Shown here piece after piece: positions 35,383-43,267 of a stretch of DNA of 64,000 nt. Under the pieces are notes generated by a model. That model searched no databases. It was not told where the DNA came from and saw nothing but the letters and a program-made list of their open reading frames with translations. The DNA lies in NCBI GenBank assembly GCA_963786985.1, contig CAWBBL010000025.1, forward strand, positions 496,001-560,000, given 5' to 3'. Made by a program: the position numbers and the translations under genes. Positions within the stretch are counted from its first letter, which is position 1. Every line of letters begins with the position of its first letter. The DNA is from Desertimonas sp963786985. Its GTDB lineage: Bacteria; Actinomycetota; Acidimicrobiia; Acidimicrobiales; Ilumatobacteraceae.

Positions 35383-36860
35383 GCGCTCCCATGGCGCCGA
35401 CCCCGCCGATCGAACTGACGGGTACCAACGGGCGCTGGCCGACCGCCGTCGACGTGCCCGATACGGTGCTCGATGCACTTGCCGCGATCGCCCCACTGGC
35501 GACTGACGAGCAGGTGACCGCCGAGGCGTCGCGCGACTGGTGGCCACTCGCGCTGCACTGGTCATTGGCCGGCTCGGTGCCCTGTCGGGCCGCGGCGGTC
35601 AGCCGGCCGACGACGACCCAGCAGGTCGCGGCGATTGCTGCGCTGTGCCACCACGAGCGCATCCCGTTGACGGTCGGTGGCGGGCGCAGCGGCGTGTCTG
35701 GTGGCGCCGTTCCGGCGTACGGGGGTGTGCTCCTCGACATCACCGGTCTGCGTGGCGTTGGCCCGGTCGACGTGGCATCTGGCGTCGTGGAGGTCGCCGC
35801 TGGAACATTCGGGCCCGACCTCGAGCGTCAGCTGGCCGCCGACGATCTCAGCGTCGGCCACTTCCCGCAGAGTTTCGACCTGGCCACCGTCGGCGGATGG
35901 ATTGCCTGCCGCGGCGCCGGTCAGTACTCGACGCGTTACGGCAAGATCGAAGACCTCGTTGTCGGCCTCGAGGTCGTCCTCGCCGACGGTCGGGTCGTGC
36001 GCACCGGTGGTGCCCCGGCCGCCGCGGTCGGGCCGGACCTCAACCAGCTGTTCGTCGGATCGGAGGGGACGTTGGGGATCGTCACGCGGGCATGGTTGCG
36101 GGCCCACCGGCGACCACCGGTCGAGCGCCGCGCCGCCTACCGCCTGGCCTCATTCGCCGATGGGATCGACACGTGCCGGCGGGTCCTGCGGTGTGGCGCG
36201 ACTCCAGCGGTCCTGCGGCTGTACGACGAGTTCGAGTCGCTCGGTGGCGGTCGGGGTGGCGACGGCACGAATTGCACGCTGATCGTGCTCGACGAGGGTG
36301 AGCCGGAGCTGACCGAGGCGACGATGTCCGTCGTCGCCCGCTGCGCCGAAGGCGCTGCCGACGCCGGTGAAGCAGTGGTCGGCGCCTGGCTCGACCATCG
36401 CAACGACACGAGCGCCCTCCAGTCACTGACCCGCCAGGGCTATGTCGTCGACACGATGGAGATCGCCGCCCCATGGAGTCGTCTCGCTGACCTCGCGGTC
36501 GACGTCTGCGCCGCGCTGCGGGCCGTCGCGCACTCCCGTTCGGCAAGCTGTCACCTCTCGCACAGCTATGCCGACGGCGCCTGCCTGTACTTCACGTTCC
36601 TCGCCCAGCCGCCAGCCGCCGAGATCGAGTCGACCTACATCGCCATGTGGGACGCCGGACAACGGGCAGTGCTGGACGGCGGCGGCAACCTCTCCCATCA
36701 TCACGGCATCGGCATCAACCGATCGCGGTACCTCGACGAGGCGCTCGGTGCAGGGTTGGCGGTGCTCGCGGCGATCAAGCGGGCCATCGACCCACACGGC
36801 ATCCTCAACCCGGGCAAACTTGGTCTGCCGTCGCCGTTCGGCGCCGCGCCGTGGCCGTGA
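35379..36860 (+). CDS. FAD-linked oxidase, alkyl-DHAP synthase-like
   Basis: 493 residues from a GTG that overlaps the glpD stop. An FAD-binding PCMH domain (about 65-250: PLTVGGGRSGVSGGAV, GHFPQSFDLATVGGWIAC, GQYSTRYGKIEDLVVGLEVV) and a C-terminal cap with CHLSHSYADGACLYFTF and NLSHHHGIGINR. The SHxYxxGxCLYF and HHHGxG motifs match alkylglycerone-phosphate synthase, which swaps the acyl of acyl-DHAP for an alkyl chain and starts ether lipids. Other bacterial relatives are D-lactate or glycolate oxidases. The link with glpD (DHAP producer) favours a DHAP-related substrate. Confidence 0.82.
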   Translation: MSAPMAPTPPIELTGTNGRWPTAVDVPDTVLDALAAIAPLATDEQVTAEASRDWWPLALHWSLAGSVPCRAAAVSRPTTTQQVAAIAALCHHERIPLTVGGGRSGVSGGAVPAYGGVLLDITGLRGVGPVDVASGVVEVAAGTFGPDLERQLAADDLSVGHFPQSFDLATVGGWIACRGAGQYSTRYGKIEDLVVGLEVVLADGRVVRTGGAPAAAVGPDLNQLFVGSEGTLGIVTRAWLRAHRRPPVERRAAYRLASFADGIDTCRRVLRCGATPAVLRLYDEFESLGGGRGGDGTNCTLIVLDEGEPELTEATMSVVARCAEGAADAGEAVVGAWLDHRNDTSALQSLTRQGYVVDTMEIAAPWSRLADLAVDVCAALRAVAHSRSASCHLSHSYADGACLYFTFLAQPPAAEIESTYIAMWDAGQRAVLDGGGNLSHHHGIGINRSRYLDEALGAGLAVLAAIKRAIDPHGILNPGKLGLPSPFGAAPWP

Positions 36861-37285
36861 GCCGGACGGCTGTGCGCTGGGACTGGCCGGCGATGCGCAG
36901 CGGCGCGGCCATCTCGATGATCCTCGCGTTGCCGCTGGCGGTCGGGGCGCGAATCGCCGCCGACGGCGACCACGAGAGTGTCGCCATCGGGTTCTCGATC
37001 GGAGCGACGATCGGCTTTCTCGTCGGTGCCGGATGGGCGGCGTGGACCCAGCGAGTCGGTTTCCCATTGAGCCACGGGCTGGTCACCGCCGGGGGGACCT
37101 ACCTCGCCGCGCAGGCCGTGTTCATCGTCATTCGACTCGTCCGTGGCGAGGACGTTCGCTGGTTCGCCGCACTGTTCACCCTGACGTTCGTACTGCTGGC
37201 CGGGTTGCTCGGCGGCTTGCTCGGCCAACGACTCCGCTCGGCTGGGATCCAACCGACGCGCTTCACCGTCCGCGAGGATCCATGA
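36857..37285 (+). CDS. Membrane protein in the glp-like operon
   Basis: 142 residues from GTG 36857, overlapping the upstream stop by GTGA. Four membrane segments: MILALPLAVGARIAA, VAIGFSIGATIGFLVGAGWAA, TAGGTYLAAQAVFIVIRL and ALFTLTFVLLAGLLGGLLG. No family assigned. Tightly placed between the alkyl-DHAP-synthase-like gene and the kinase gene, so likely part of the same function or simply co-transcribed. Confidence 0.68.
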   Translation: MSRTAVRWDWPAMRSGAAISMILALPLAVGARIAADGDHESVAIGFSIGATIGFLVGAGWAAWTQRVGFPLSHGLVTAGGTYLAAQAVFIVIRLVRGEDVRWFAALFTLTFVLLAGLLGGLLGQRLRSAGIQPTRFTVREDP

Positions 37286-37286
37286 C

Positions 37287-38738
37287 ATGCCGGTGATCCT
37301 CGTCCTCGACATCGGAACCACGACGATGCGGGCCGCCTTGGTCGATGAGCACCTCGAGGTCGTCGATCTCGAAGCAACGGCGATGCCGCCGAGCACGCCG
37401 TTCCCGGGACTCGTCGAGTTCGATGCCGCGGCGATGGCCACGGCCGCCGTCGATGCGGCGACCACCCTGATCGGCCGCGGCCCGCCGCCGGTTGCAGTCG
37501 GCATCGCCAACCAACGAGCGAGCACGATCGTGTGGGACCGCGCGACCGGAACTCCGATCGGTCCGGGAATCGGGTGGCAGGACCTCCGCACCGTGTTCGA
37601 CTGCATCACGGCCAAGTCCGAGCACGGCCTGTCGATTGCTCCGAACCAATCGATCACCAAGCTCGCCTGGCTGCTCGCCAACGTTGCCGGTTCCACCACC
37701 GACCTCTGCTTCGGCACCGTCGACAGCTGGTTGACCTGGACACTGACCGGCGGGGCGGTGCACGTCACCGATCAGACCAACGCCGCCGTCACCGGACTCT
37801 GCGGTGCCCAGCCGGGGTCGTGGAGCGAGGAGCACGCCGGACTCTTCGATGTCCCGATGGAACTCCTGCCGCGCATCGTCGATTCGAGCGGCGTCGTCGG
37901 CACGGCGACGGTGCTCCCCGGCGGTCCACCGATCGCCGCCCTCGTCGGGGACCAGCAGGCGTCGCTTGTCGGACAGGGATGCGTTCGGCCTGGCCAGGCG
38001 AAGATCACGTTCGGATCAGGGGGCATGCTCGACCTGTGCACGGGGCCGGTGCCACCGGTCTCCCAGCAACGGGCCGAGCACGGGACGTACCCGATCGTCG
38101 CCTGGTCACGTGACGGCATGGTGACGTGGGGTACCGAGGCGATCATGCTGTCGGCCGGCACCAACGTTCAGTGGCTGGTCGAGGACCTCGGCCTGATCGC
38201 ATCGCCGGCAGCGAGTCACGAGGTGGCCGCCAGCGTGGCCAGCACCGACGGGGTGACCTACGTGCCCGCACTGCTCGGCCTCGGGACACCGCGGTGGGAC
38301 TTCGGGGCCCGCGGCACTCTCCTCGGCGTCACCCGCGGAACCACCGCTGCGCACGTCGTGCGCGCCGTGCTCGATGGCGTGGCCCAGCGGGCCGTCGACC
38401 TCGTCGAGGCTGCCGAGTCCGACACCGGGTTGGCGATCGGCACGTTGCGTGTCGACGGAGGGATGAGCAGCAATCCGACGTTCGTCCAGGCTGTCGCCGA
38501 TCTGTCCGGGCGGTCCGTCGAGGTCTCCCCGATCGCCGAGGCAACGACGCTCGGGGCGGCGTTCCTTGCCGGCCTCGCCGTCGGCACGTGGCAGAACGTC
38601 GACGAGGCCGCCGACCTGTGGAGGCCCAAGGTCATCACCGAGCCGGGTACCGATCGGACAGCGGACCGGGCCATGTGGATCGAGGCCGTCGACCGTTCCG
38701 CCGAGTGGATTCCGGAGCTCTCGGCGCTCGACTTCTAG
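37287..38738 (+). CDS. FGGY carbohydrate kinase, glycerol kinase type
   Basis: 483 residues. VLDIGTTTMRAALVDE, VGIANQRASTIVWDRATG, GPGIGWQDLRT, VGDQQASLVGQGC, ITFGSGGMLDLC and LRVDGGMSSNPTFVQAVADL are FGGY motifs closest in type to glycerol kinase. The glycerol-kinase residues NQR and WQD are kept, but RETT-like contacts differ (NQRAST). Intact, unlike the glpK at 10405, and co-transcribed with glpD, so it may supply the cell's glycerol 3-phosphate or phosphorylate a related polyol. Confidence 0.85.
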   Translation: MPVILVLDIGTTTMRAALVDEHLEVVDLEATAMPPSTPFPGLVEFDAAAMATAAVDAATTLIGRGPPPVAVGIANQRASTIVWDRATGTPIGPGIGWQDLRTVFDCITAKSEHGLSIAPNQSITKLAWLLANVAGSTTDLCFGTVDSWLTWTLTGGAVHVTDQTNAAVTGLCGAQPGSWSEEHAGLFDVPMELLPRIVDSSGVVGTATVLPGGPPIAALVGDQQASLVGQGCVRPGQAKITFGSGGMLDLCTGPVPPVSQQRAEHGTYPIVAWSRDGMVTWGTEAIMLSAGTNVQWLVEDLGLIASPAASHEVAASVASTDGVTYVPALLGLGTPRWDFGARGTLLGVTRGTTAAHVVRAVLDGVAQRAVDLVEAAESDTGLAIGTLRVDGGMSSNPTFVQAVADLSGRSVEVSPIAEATTLGAAFLAGLAVGTWQNVDEAADLWRPKVITEPGTDRTADRAMWIEAVDRSAEWIPELSALDF

Positions 38739-38786
38739 ACTGCCGGGCGTTCGCCCCAAGGCCCTCACCGAAAGGATCCGCGACTC

Positions 38787-39410
38787 GTGGACATACGAAC
38801 CGCGTCGCCCCGCACGGCGCCGCCGACGTCGCCACCATCGGCGTCCGGACCTGTGGAGAGCGCGCCAGCCGCGGAAGCGGACACCGACACGGGCACGACC
38901 GCCCCGCGCCGACCGACGGCCGATGACATCGCCTTGCTGGGGTTCGCCCAAACCATCGAGCTGTCCGCCCGCGACCTGTACCAGGCAGCACTCGACAGCG
39001 GTCTCGGCGACGGTGACCTCGCCGACGTGTTCACGACCTTGCGCGACAACCACAAGGAGTACGCCAACCGGCTTTCCGGCATTCTCGGCGTCGACGCTCC
39101 GCAAGGACGGGACGACGCCCTGTTCGACGAGCTCGTCGAAGGGTTCGAAGGCGGCGATGCGACAGCCGTCGCCACCTCGGGGATCGACCTGGAGGCGAAC
39201 ATCGTCGCCACCCACACCGATCTGATCGGACGTCTGCAGGGCGTCGACGGCCTCGCCGCGCTGGCCTCGTTCTTGGTGGTCGAGGCCCGCCATGGCACCG
39301 TGCTCGCCGACGTGGCCGGACAGGGCGACGATCTCGACGCCATGCTGATCGCCGGGGGCGAACCACTCCAGCCGCCCGACGGAGCGGCAGCCGGGTGGAG
39401 GACAGCATGA
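38787..39410 (+). CDS. Ferritin-like domain protein
   Basis: 207 residues from a GTG, with AAAGGA upstream. A disordered Pro/Thr/Ala-rich N terminus (1-45) followed by a four-helix region: LLGFAQTIELSARDLYQAAL and DNHKEYANRLSGILG (Glu and ExxH-like pattern), then DLEANIVATHTDLIGRL and VVEARHGTVLADV. Looks like the ferritin-like 2 group. Its end overlaps the next gene, which encodes a second such domain for export. Confidence 0.72.
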   Translation: MDIRTASPRTAPPTSPPSASGPVESAPAAEADTDTGTTAPRRPTADDIALLGFAQTIELSARDLYQAALDSGLGDGDLADVFTTLRDNHKEYANRLSGILGVDAPQGRDDALFDELVEGFEGGDATAVATSGIDLEANIVATHTDLIGRLQGVDGLAALASFLVVEARHGTVLADVAGQGDDLDAMLIAGGEPLQPPDGAAAGWRTA

Positions 39411-40270
39411 GCGGCCGCGCCGGTTCGCCGACCGGCCCGATGCTGACGCGCCGACGCTTGTTCGAGATCGGCGCCTCGTCGGTCGGGCTGGCCGCCGTGC
39501 TCGCCGCCTGCGGAAGCGACGAGGCCTCGGCGCCCGGCCGAGTCGGCAATGCTCCGGATCGCACCGAGCTGCCCGAGGGCGAGGTGGACGACGTGGTGTT
39601 GCTGCGCACGCTGACGTCGCTGGAGCACTCGATCATCGCCGTCTACGAGGCTCTCGCCGGTATCGACGGTCTCGACGAGGACGTCGCGGCCCTGCTCGCC
39701 AGGTATATCGATGATCACACCGCCGTCGCCGCCACCTTTGCCGACCTCACCACCACCGCCGGTGGAGAGCCCTACGAGTGTCCCAACACCTGGTTGATGA
39801 GCCGGACGATGCAGCCGATCATCGACCACATCGTCGGGGCAACCGTCGACGGCGTCGAGATTCCACCGTCGGACGACCCCAGCCGGGACTCGCTCGCCAC
39901 CGCCGATGCCCTCGAGACGCTCGGCGCGGCCACGGCCCAGCTGTACGTCGAGCGACTCACTGACCCCGCCCTGCGCGCCGCCGTGATCGATGCCGGAGCC
40001 GCCGCCAGTCGACGATCGGCGACCGCCGCGCTGCGCGCCACTCCGCCGCCCGAAGGGTACGTGTCACCCGCAATCACCGACGGTGAAGAAGTCGAGGCCG
40101 ACAATGAAGGGTTCCTGCCGCACTTCGCCATCACGTCGCGGTTCGGACAGCTGACGCCGGTGACGCTGCAAGTCGGCGCCCGCGACGACGTCGGCCAGCG
40201 CTTCACGATCACCCTCGAGACGCCTGCCGAGAACTCCTACGCCTACGAAGGCGAGACCTGCCCCGCCTGA
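39407..40270 (+). CDS. Tat-exported ferritin-like lipoprotein
   Basis: 287 residues from ATG 39407 (GGAGG 5 bases upstream, ATGA overlap with previous gene). Twin-arginine signal LTRRRLFEIGASSVGLAAVL followed by the lipobox LAAC, so it is probably exported folded and lipid-anchored. The mature part has ferritin-like helices (LLRTLTSLEHSIIAVYEAL, IDDHTAVAATFADL) and a C-terminal beta-rich section. Cofactor unknown; in such proteins Glu and His residues often bind a di-metal centre. Confidence 0.78.
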   Translation: MSGRAGSPTGPMLTRRRLFEIGASSVGLAAVLAACGSDEASAPGRVGNAPDRTELPEGEVDDVVLLRTLTSLEHSIIAVYEALAGIDGLDEDVAALLARYIDDHTAVAATFADLTTTAGGEPYECPNTWLMSRTMQPIIDHIVGATVDGVEIPPSDDPSRDSLATADALETLGAATAQLYVERLTDPALRAAVIDAGAAASRRSATAALRATPPPEGYVSPAITDGEEVEADNEGFLPHFAITSRFGQLTPVTLQVGARDDVGQRFTITLETPAENSYAYEGETCPA

Positions 40271-40303
40271 CCCCCGATCCCCCGACGGACCACCATCTCC
40301 GTT

Positions 40304-40349
40304 CTGGGCGGCCTTCGGTCCATTTCCCGATCTGGGCGGCCTACGGTCC
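40304..40349. repeat. Direct repeat pair upstream of rnpB
   Basis: Two copies of CTGGGCGGCCTWCGGTCC, at 40304-40321 and 40332-40349, 28 bases apart and differing at one base. They lie in the 142-base spacer before rnpB, in the region where its promoter would be. Could be binding sites or a small duplication. Confidence 0.8.
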
Positions 40350-40356
40350 GGATTCC

Positions 40357-40372
40357 GGGCGGTTGGCCGCCC
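40357..40372. other. Short GC hairpin between ferritin-like gene and rnpB
   Basis: GGGCGG (40357-40362), loop TTGG, CCGCCC (40367-40372). A perfect six-base stem; it lacks a following T run, so it is only a weak candidate terminator for the gene ending at 40270. Confidence 0.45.
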
Positions 40373-40412
40373 AGTTCCGGCCTGCAGCGGCCGCCGCCGG
40401 TAGCCTGGTCGC

Positions 40413-40784
<372 letters not shown>

Positions 40785-40825
40785 CTAGGCCATCTACCTG
40801 CGGCGATGCACTGTCCGCTGTGGCT

Positions 40826-41083
40826 CTAAGAATCGCCCGGAGGTTCCAAGTTGTTGGCGTCGCAGCCGACCTCGAGCAGCTGCTCGTCGATGCGCAGGAC
40901 GAGGTCAGGGTACGGAGCGAGCTCGTTGCGGATGTCCACAAGCTCGGCACAGGGCGCACCGGCTAGCAGGCGATCATCGAAGTCACCGATGCCGCCGCCG
41001 TCGTCGTTGTTGTTGTTGCCACCCACCAGCATCATCAAGCCGACCGCCATGACCACGGCCGCCAACGCCGCCGTTCGCTTCAT
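40826..41083 (-). CDS. Small secreted protein, unknown
   Basis: 85 residues from ATG 41083. N-terminal signal peptide MKRTAALAAVVMAVGLMMLV followed by a polar Asn/Asp/Gly run and a short domain with two Cys (APCAELVDI and VGCDANNL) that may form a disulfide. AAGGTGGGG upstream acts as ribosome site. Family unknown to me. Sequence faces rnpB tail-to-tail. Confidence 0.68.
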   Translation of the reverse strand: MKRTAALAAVVMAVGLMMLVGGNNNNDDGGGIGDFDDRLLAGAPCAELVDIRNELAPYPDLVLRIDEQLLEVGCDANNLEPPGDS

Positions 41084-41422
41084 CTGCCCCACCTTCCGCC
41101 GAGAAGTTGCCGCACCCTGGTCAGCGCAGACGGCATTGTGGAAGCCCGCACACCGAGTGCGCCCTGTGCGGATTGCCCCCACGAATGCCCCACAGAACCC
41201 CGACGAGTCGTGACGGCATCCTCGACGAGCTCGGGCCGTCGTGGAAGCGGTCTCGCTCAACGAGTGGGAGGATCGTCGGCGGTGGATGACTTCGACGGCA
41301 CCCGTCTCGCCCGCGGAATGCTGGACGAGGCGGATGCCGCCGTGGCCCCTGGGCGGGCAGTGACGATCCATACCCGGCGGCGACAGCGCCAAACCCGGAG
41401 CGCAGCCTCAGGGCGTACGCGC

Positions 41423-41457
41423 AACGGCCCCGCACCCGGGGAGGGTGAGGGGCCGTT
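41423..41457. terminator. Hairpin, candidate bidirectional terminator
   Basis: AACGGCCCC (41423-41431) pairs with GGGGCCGTT (41449-41457), a nine-base perfect stem with a 17-base loop that itself is GC-rich. There is no T run, which is common for actinobacterial terminators. Confidence 0.6.
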
Positions 41458-41467
41458 GGCTTGCACA

Positions 41468-41491
41468 CCCCCGGCTCGGCGGAGCCGGGGG
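41468..41491 (-). terminator. Hairpin, likely terminator of the secreted-protein gene
   Basis: CCCCCGGCTC (41468-41477), loop GGCG, GAGCCGGGGG (41482-41491). A ten-base perfect stem, 18 bases past the stop of the minus-strand gene at 41510. No T run on either side. Confidence 0.65.
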
Positions 41492-41509
41492 CGCAGGTGC
41501 TGTGGTAGG

Positions 41510-41796
41510 TCAGCCGTTGTTGCTGATCGGGGCGTACGTCGCCCTGGGTGTCGACGGTGATGCTCGCCGGGGTGCGGTTGCCGGCAGACGCCGCTGATCT
41601 GCTCGCCGGTCTGGGTCGGAGCGGATCCAGCCCGATGCCGTGGTGGTCGCCGTTGAAGTTGGCGATGTGGTTGGCGATGGCCGTAGCCGTAGGCGTCGTT
41701 GGTGGTTCCGTTGGTGCTGACGTCGGCGGACGCCAGGCCGGGAGCGGCGGCGGCCACAGCGGTGGCGGCGACGAGGCCGAGGATGAGCTTCTTCAT
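41510..41796 (-). pseudogene. Secreted protein gene with multiple frame breaks
   Basis: ATG 41796 opens a clear signal peptide, MKKLILGLVAATAVAAAA, then ASADVSTNGTTNDAYGY. The original frame then loses coding codon use, while the other frames in turn give AIANHIANFNGDHHGIGLDP, APTQTGEQISGVC, AGNRTPASITVDTQGD and TYAPISNNG before a TGA at 41510. In each piece nearly every third base is G or C. About four shifts (near 41680, 41620, 41582 and 41533) would join them into one secreted protein of ~95 residues. AAGGA lies 12 bases before the ATG. Either a decayed gene or a badly read stretch. Confidence 0.6.
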
Positions 41797-41823
41797 GGGG
41801 TGTGTTTGTCCTTCTTGTTTCGG

Positions 41824-41907
41824 TGAACCTTGGCGGTGAACCTTGGTAGGTCGTTGAACCTTGGTTGTGACTATACCTTGGTTACCTTGGTTTGGTAGGG
41901 ACTTTGG
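41824..41907. repeat. ACCTTGG direct-repeat cluster between divergent genes
   Basis: Five exact copies of ACCTTGG start at 41827, 41840, 41858, 41875 and 41884; the first three are TGAACCTTGG, the other two TACCTTGG. A sixth, ACTTTGG, is at 41901. Spacing is 13, 18, 17, 9 and 17 bases. All sit on one strand, in the 136-base gap between the secreted gene and the gene at 41933. The gap is lower in GC than its surroundings. It looks like an operator array or a repeat-rich promoter. Confidence 0.8.
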
Positions 41908-41932
41908 TCCCTTTTCGACTAAGGTGCAACAG

Positions 41933-42436
41933 ATGCGCATCGACATCACCCCGGGCCGCGGCCGGATCACCGTCGGACCACCCGGCGGACCCACCGAGAC
42001 GATCCCCGCCTCGGTGACCGTCACGATCACCGACACGTACCCCTACGACGTCGAAGCCCGACTCGAATGGTCCCCGACCGTCGGCAAACTCGCCGTCCGC
42101 AAGGTCTGCTGCACCGCCCTGCCCGGAGGCGACGACGTCTCACCCACCGGCATCGCCCGCATCGCCCTGCGCGACACCATCCAGCAAGCACTGGAGACCG
42201 AATACCTCGGCGGCACCAGCTGGCCCGGACTCCTCGACAAACACAACGACCACCAACCGCTCGCCGTCGACGCCCTGATCTACCTGCTCGCCGTCGCTTT
42301 CCAAAGCCCCAAACCCACCGCCACCGTCGCCCTCGCCCGAGGACTCTCCCCCGCCAGCGGACCCAAACGAGTCCTCGCCGCCCGCAAAGCCGGACTGCTC
42401 CCCGAAACCGAACCCGGCAAACCCGCCGGCGCATGA
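41933..42436 (+). CDS. Hypothetical protein, possible regulator
   Basis: 167 residues from ATG 41933. The N-terminal half (MRIDITPGRGRITVGPPGGP...) is beta-rich. The C-terminal half has LAVDALIYLLAVAFQ and TATVALARGLSPASGPKRVL followed by ARKAGLLPET, a layout like the helix-turn-helix end of small actinobacterial regulators, where repeated trial of AR..GLLP marks the recognition helix region. No family assigned. The repeat cluster directly upstream could be its own operator. Confidence 0.58.
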   Translation: MRIDITPGRGRITVGPPGGPTETIPASVTVTITDTYPYDVEARLEWSPTVGKLAVRKVCCTALPGGDDVSPTGIARIALRDTIQQALETEYLGGTSWPGLLDKHNDHQPLAVDALIYLLAVAFQSPKPTATVALARGLSPASGPKRVLAARKAGLLPETEPGKPAGA

Positions 42437-42555
42437 CCTCCGCGTTTAGGGCGGCCACTCTTTACGGTGCAAACAGACAGTCAACGTTGTCGACCTCGTG
42501 CCCCAGAACCTGCAACACCGATGCGGTGAGTGGTCAAGGTCTCCAGACGCGGAAT

Positions 42556-42587
42556 GGCCCCCGCACCGGTTAAGGGCGGGGGCCTTT
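42556..42587 (+). terminator. Intrinsic terminator
   Basis: GGCCCCCGC (42556-42564), an 11-base loop, GCGGGGGCC (42576-42584), then TTT. A nine-base GC stem with a short T tract, oriented to end transcripts from the gene at 41933. Confidence 0.75.
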
Positions 42588-42894
42588 CCGCACTGACCTC
42601 GCCGTCGATCGTTCCGCCGGCATCGGTTAGCTACTTCCGCCGTACCCGACTCCGCCTTCGGGTGCGGGCAGATTAGACAGCGGCGCGCCACATTTCAAGC
42701 GAAAAGTAACGAAACCGTCGCGTCGACTGCGACGACTCGCCCCTACCCTGGTAGCCGGCGGGTTGAATCGGCGCCGACGATCTGGGTTCCGCCGCCTGGG
42801 AGGCCGACACCGGTTCCCCGCCTCGGTCGTCCGCCGTGGCCACCGGGTTGACCTCCACGACGATCGTCAGGCCGTCACGCCAACTGGCGTCGAA
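42588..42894. other. Intergenic stretch without a firm gene
   Basis: 307 bases past the terminator. A minus-strand frame of 61 codons (GTG 42858 to 42673) has high third-position GC in its first 40 codons and follows the gene at 42895 by 36 bases, but has no ribosome site or known family. I would not call it a gene without conservation evidence. The first ~100 bases are richer in A and T. Confidence 0.45.
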
Positions 42895-43134
42895 CTACTC
42901 TCGCGTCTCGCCGAGTCGCGGTCGCCCCTCGGCGATCGTCCGAGCCTCCAGCGTCACCAGCTCGAAGAGCGGAAGCACGACGTCGCGAACGGACTCTGGC
43001 ATCGACGGAAACATCTCGTCGAGCAGGAACTGGCGCAGCTCGACGAGTGTCTCCGCATCGGCGGTACCAATCGCCGAGACCAAGTTGTCGAGCTGGGCCG
43101 AGCGCTCCTGATCGACCTTCAACGGATCGCTCAT
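42895..43134 (-). CDS. Small hypothetical protein
   Basis: 79 residues from ATG 43134. Acidic and helical: LDNLVSAIGTADAETLVELR and DVVLPLFELVTLEARTIAEG. Third codon positions are mostly G or C, supporting expression. No domain recognised and no ribosome site seen. Alone on this strand with gaps on both sides. Confidence 0.6.
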   Translation of the reverse strand: MSDPLKVDQERSAQLDNLVSAIGTADAETLVELRQFLLDEMFPSMPESVRDVVLPLFELVTLEARTIAEGRPRLGETRE

Positions 43135-43267
43135 CCGAAACGGGACGTTACCGCTACGCCGGTTGCCCGTGACGTCGACGCCCCAGCGAGATGCTCCATT
43201 ACGAGCGCGATGAACGCGGATACCCGATCGTTCGTCGACGTGGCGTTGGAGACCTCGTCGGCCTGGC

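Larger units (their letters stand above)
41084..41509. other. Intergenic stretch, mostly without a firm gene
   Basis: 426 bases between the small secreted gene and the broken secreted gene. A plus-strand frame from GTG 41282 (VDDFDGTRLARGMLDEADAA...) has coding-like codon use for about 25 codons and GGAGG 12 bases upstream, but then runs through two hairpins to a stop at 41560 and loses the pattern. It may be a gene remnant or a short frame. Two strong hairpins at 41423-41491 are listed separately. Confidence 0.5.

Noticed and set aside
33661..35565. Long minus-strand frame of 634 codons
   Set aside because: Antisense to glpD and the alkyl-DHAP-synthase-like gene; composition and lack of motifs mark it as a shadow.
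41282..41560. Plus-strand frame as a gene
   Set aside because: Coding bias fades after ~25 codons and the frame crosses two strong hairpins; kept only as a note.
42520..42590. Possible tRNA (GAGTGGTCAAGG looks like a D arm)
   Set aside because: No acceptor stem, anticodon arm or T arm can be folded around it; the GC hairpin there is a terminator.
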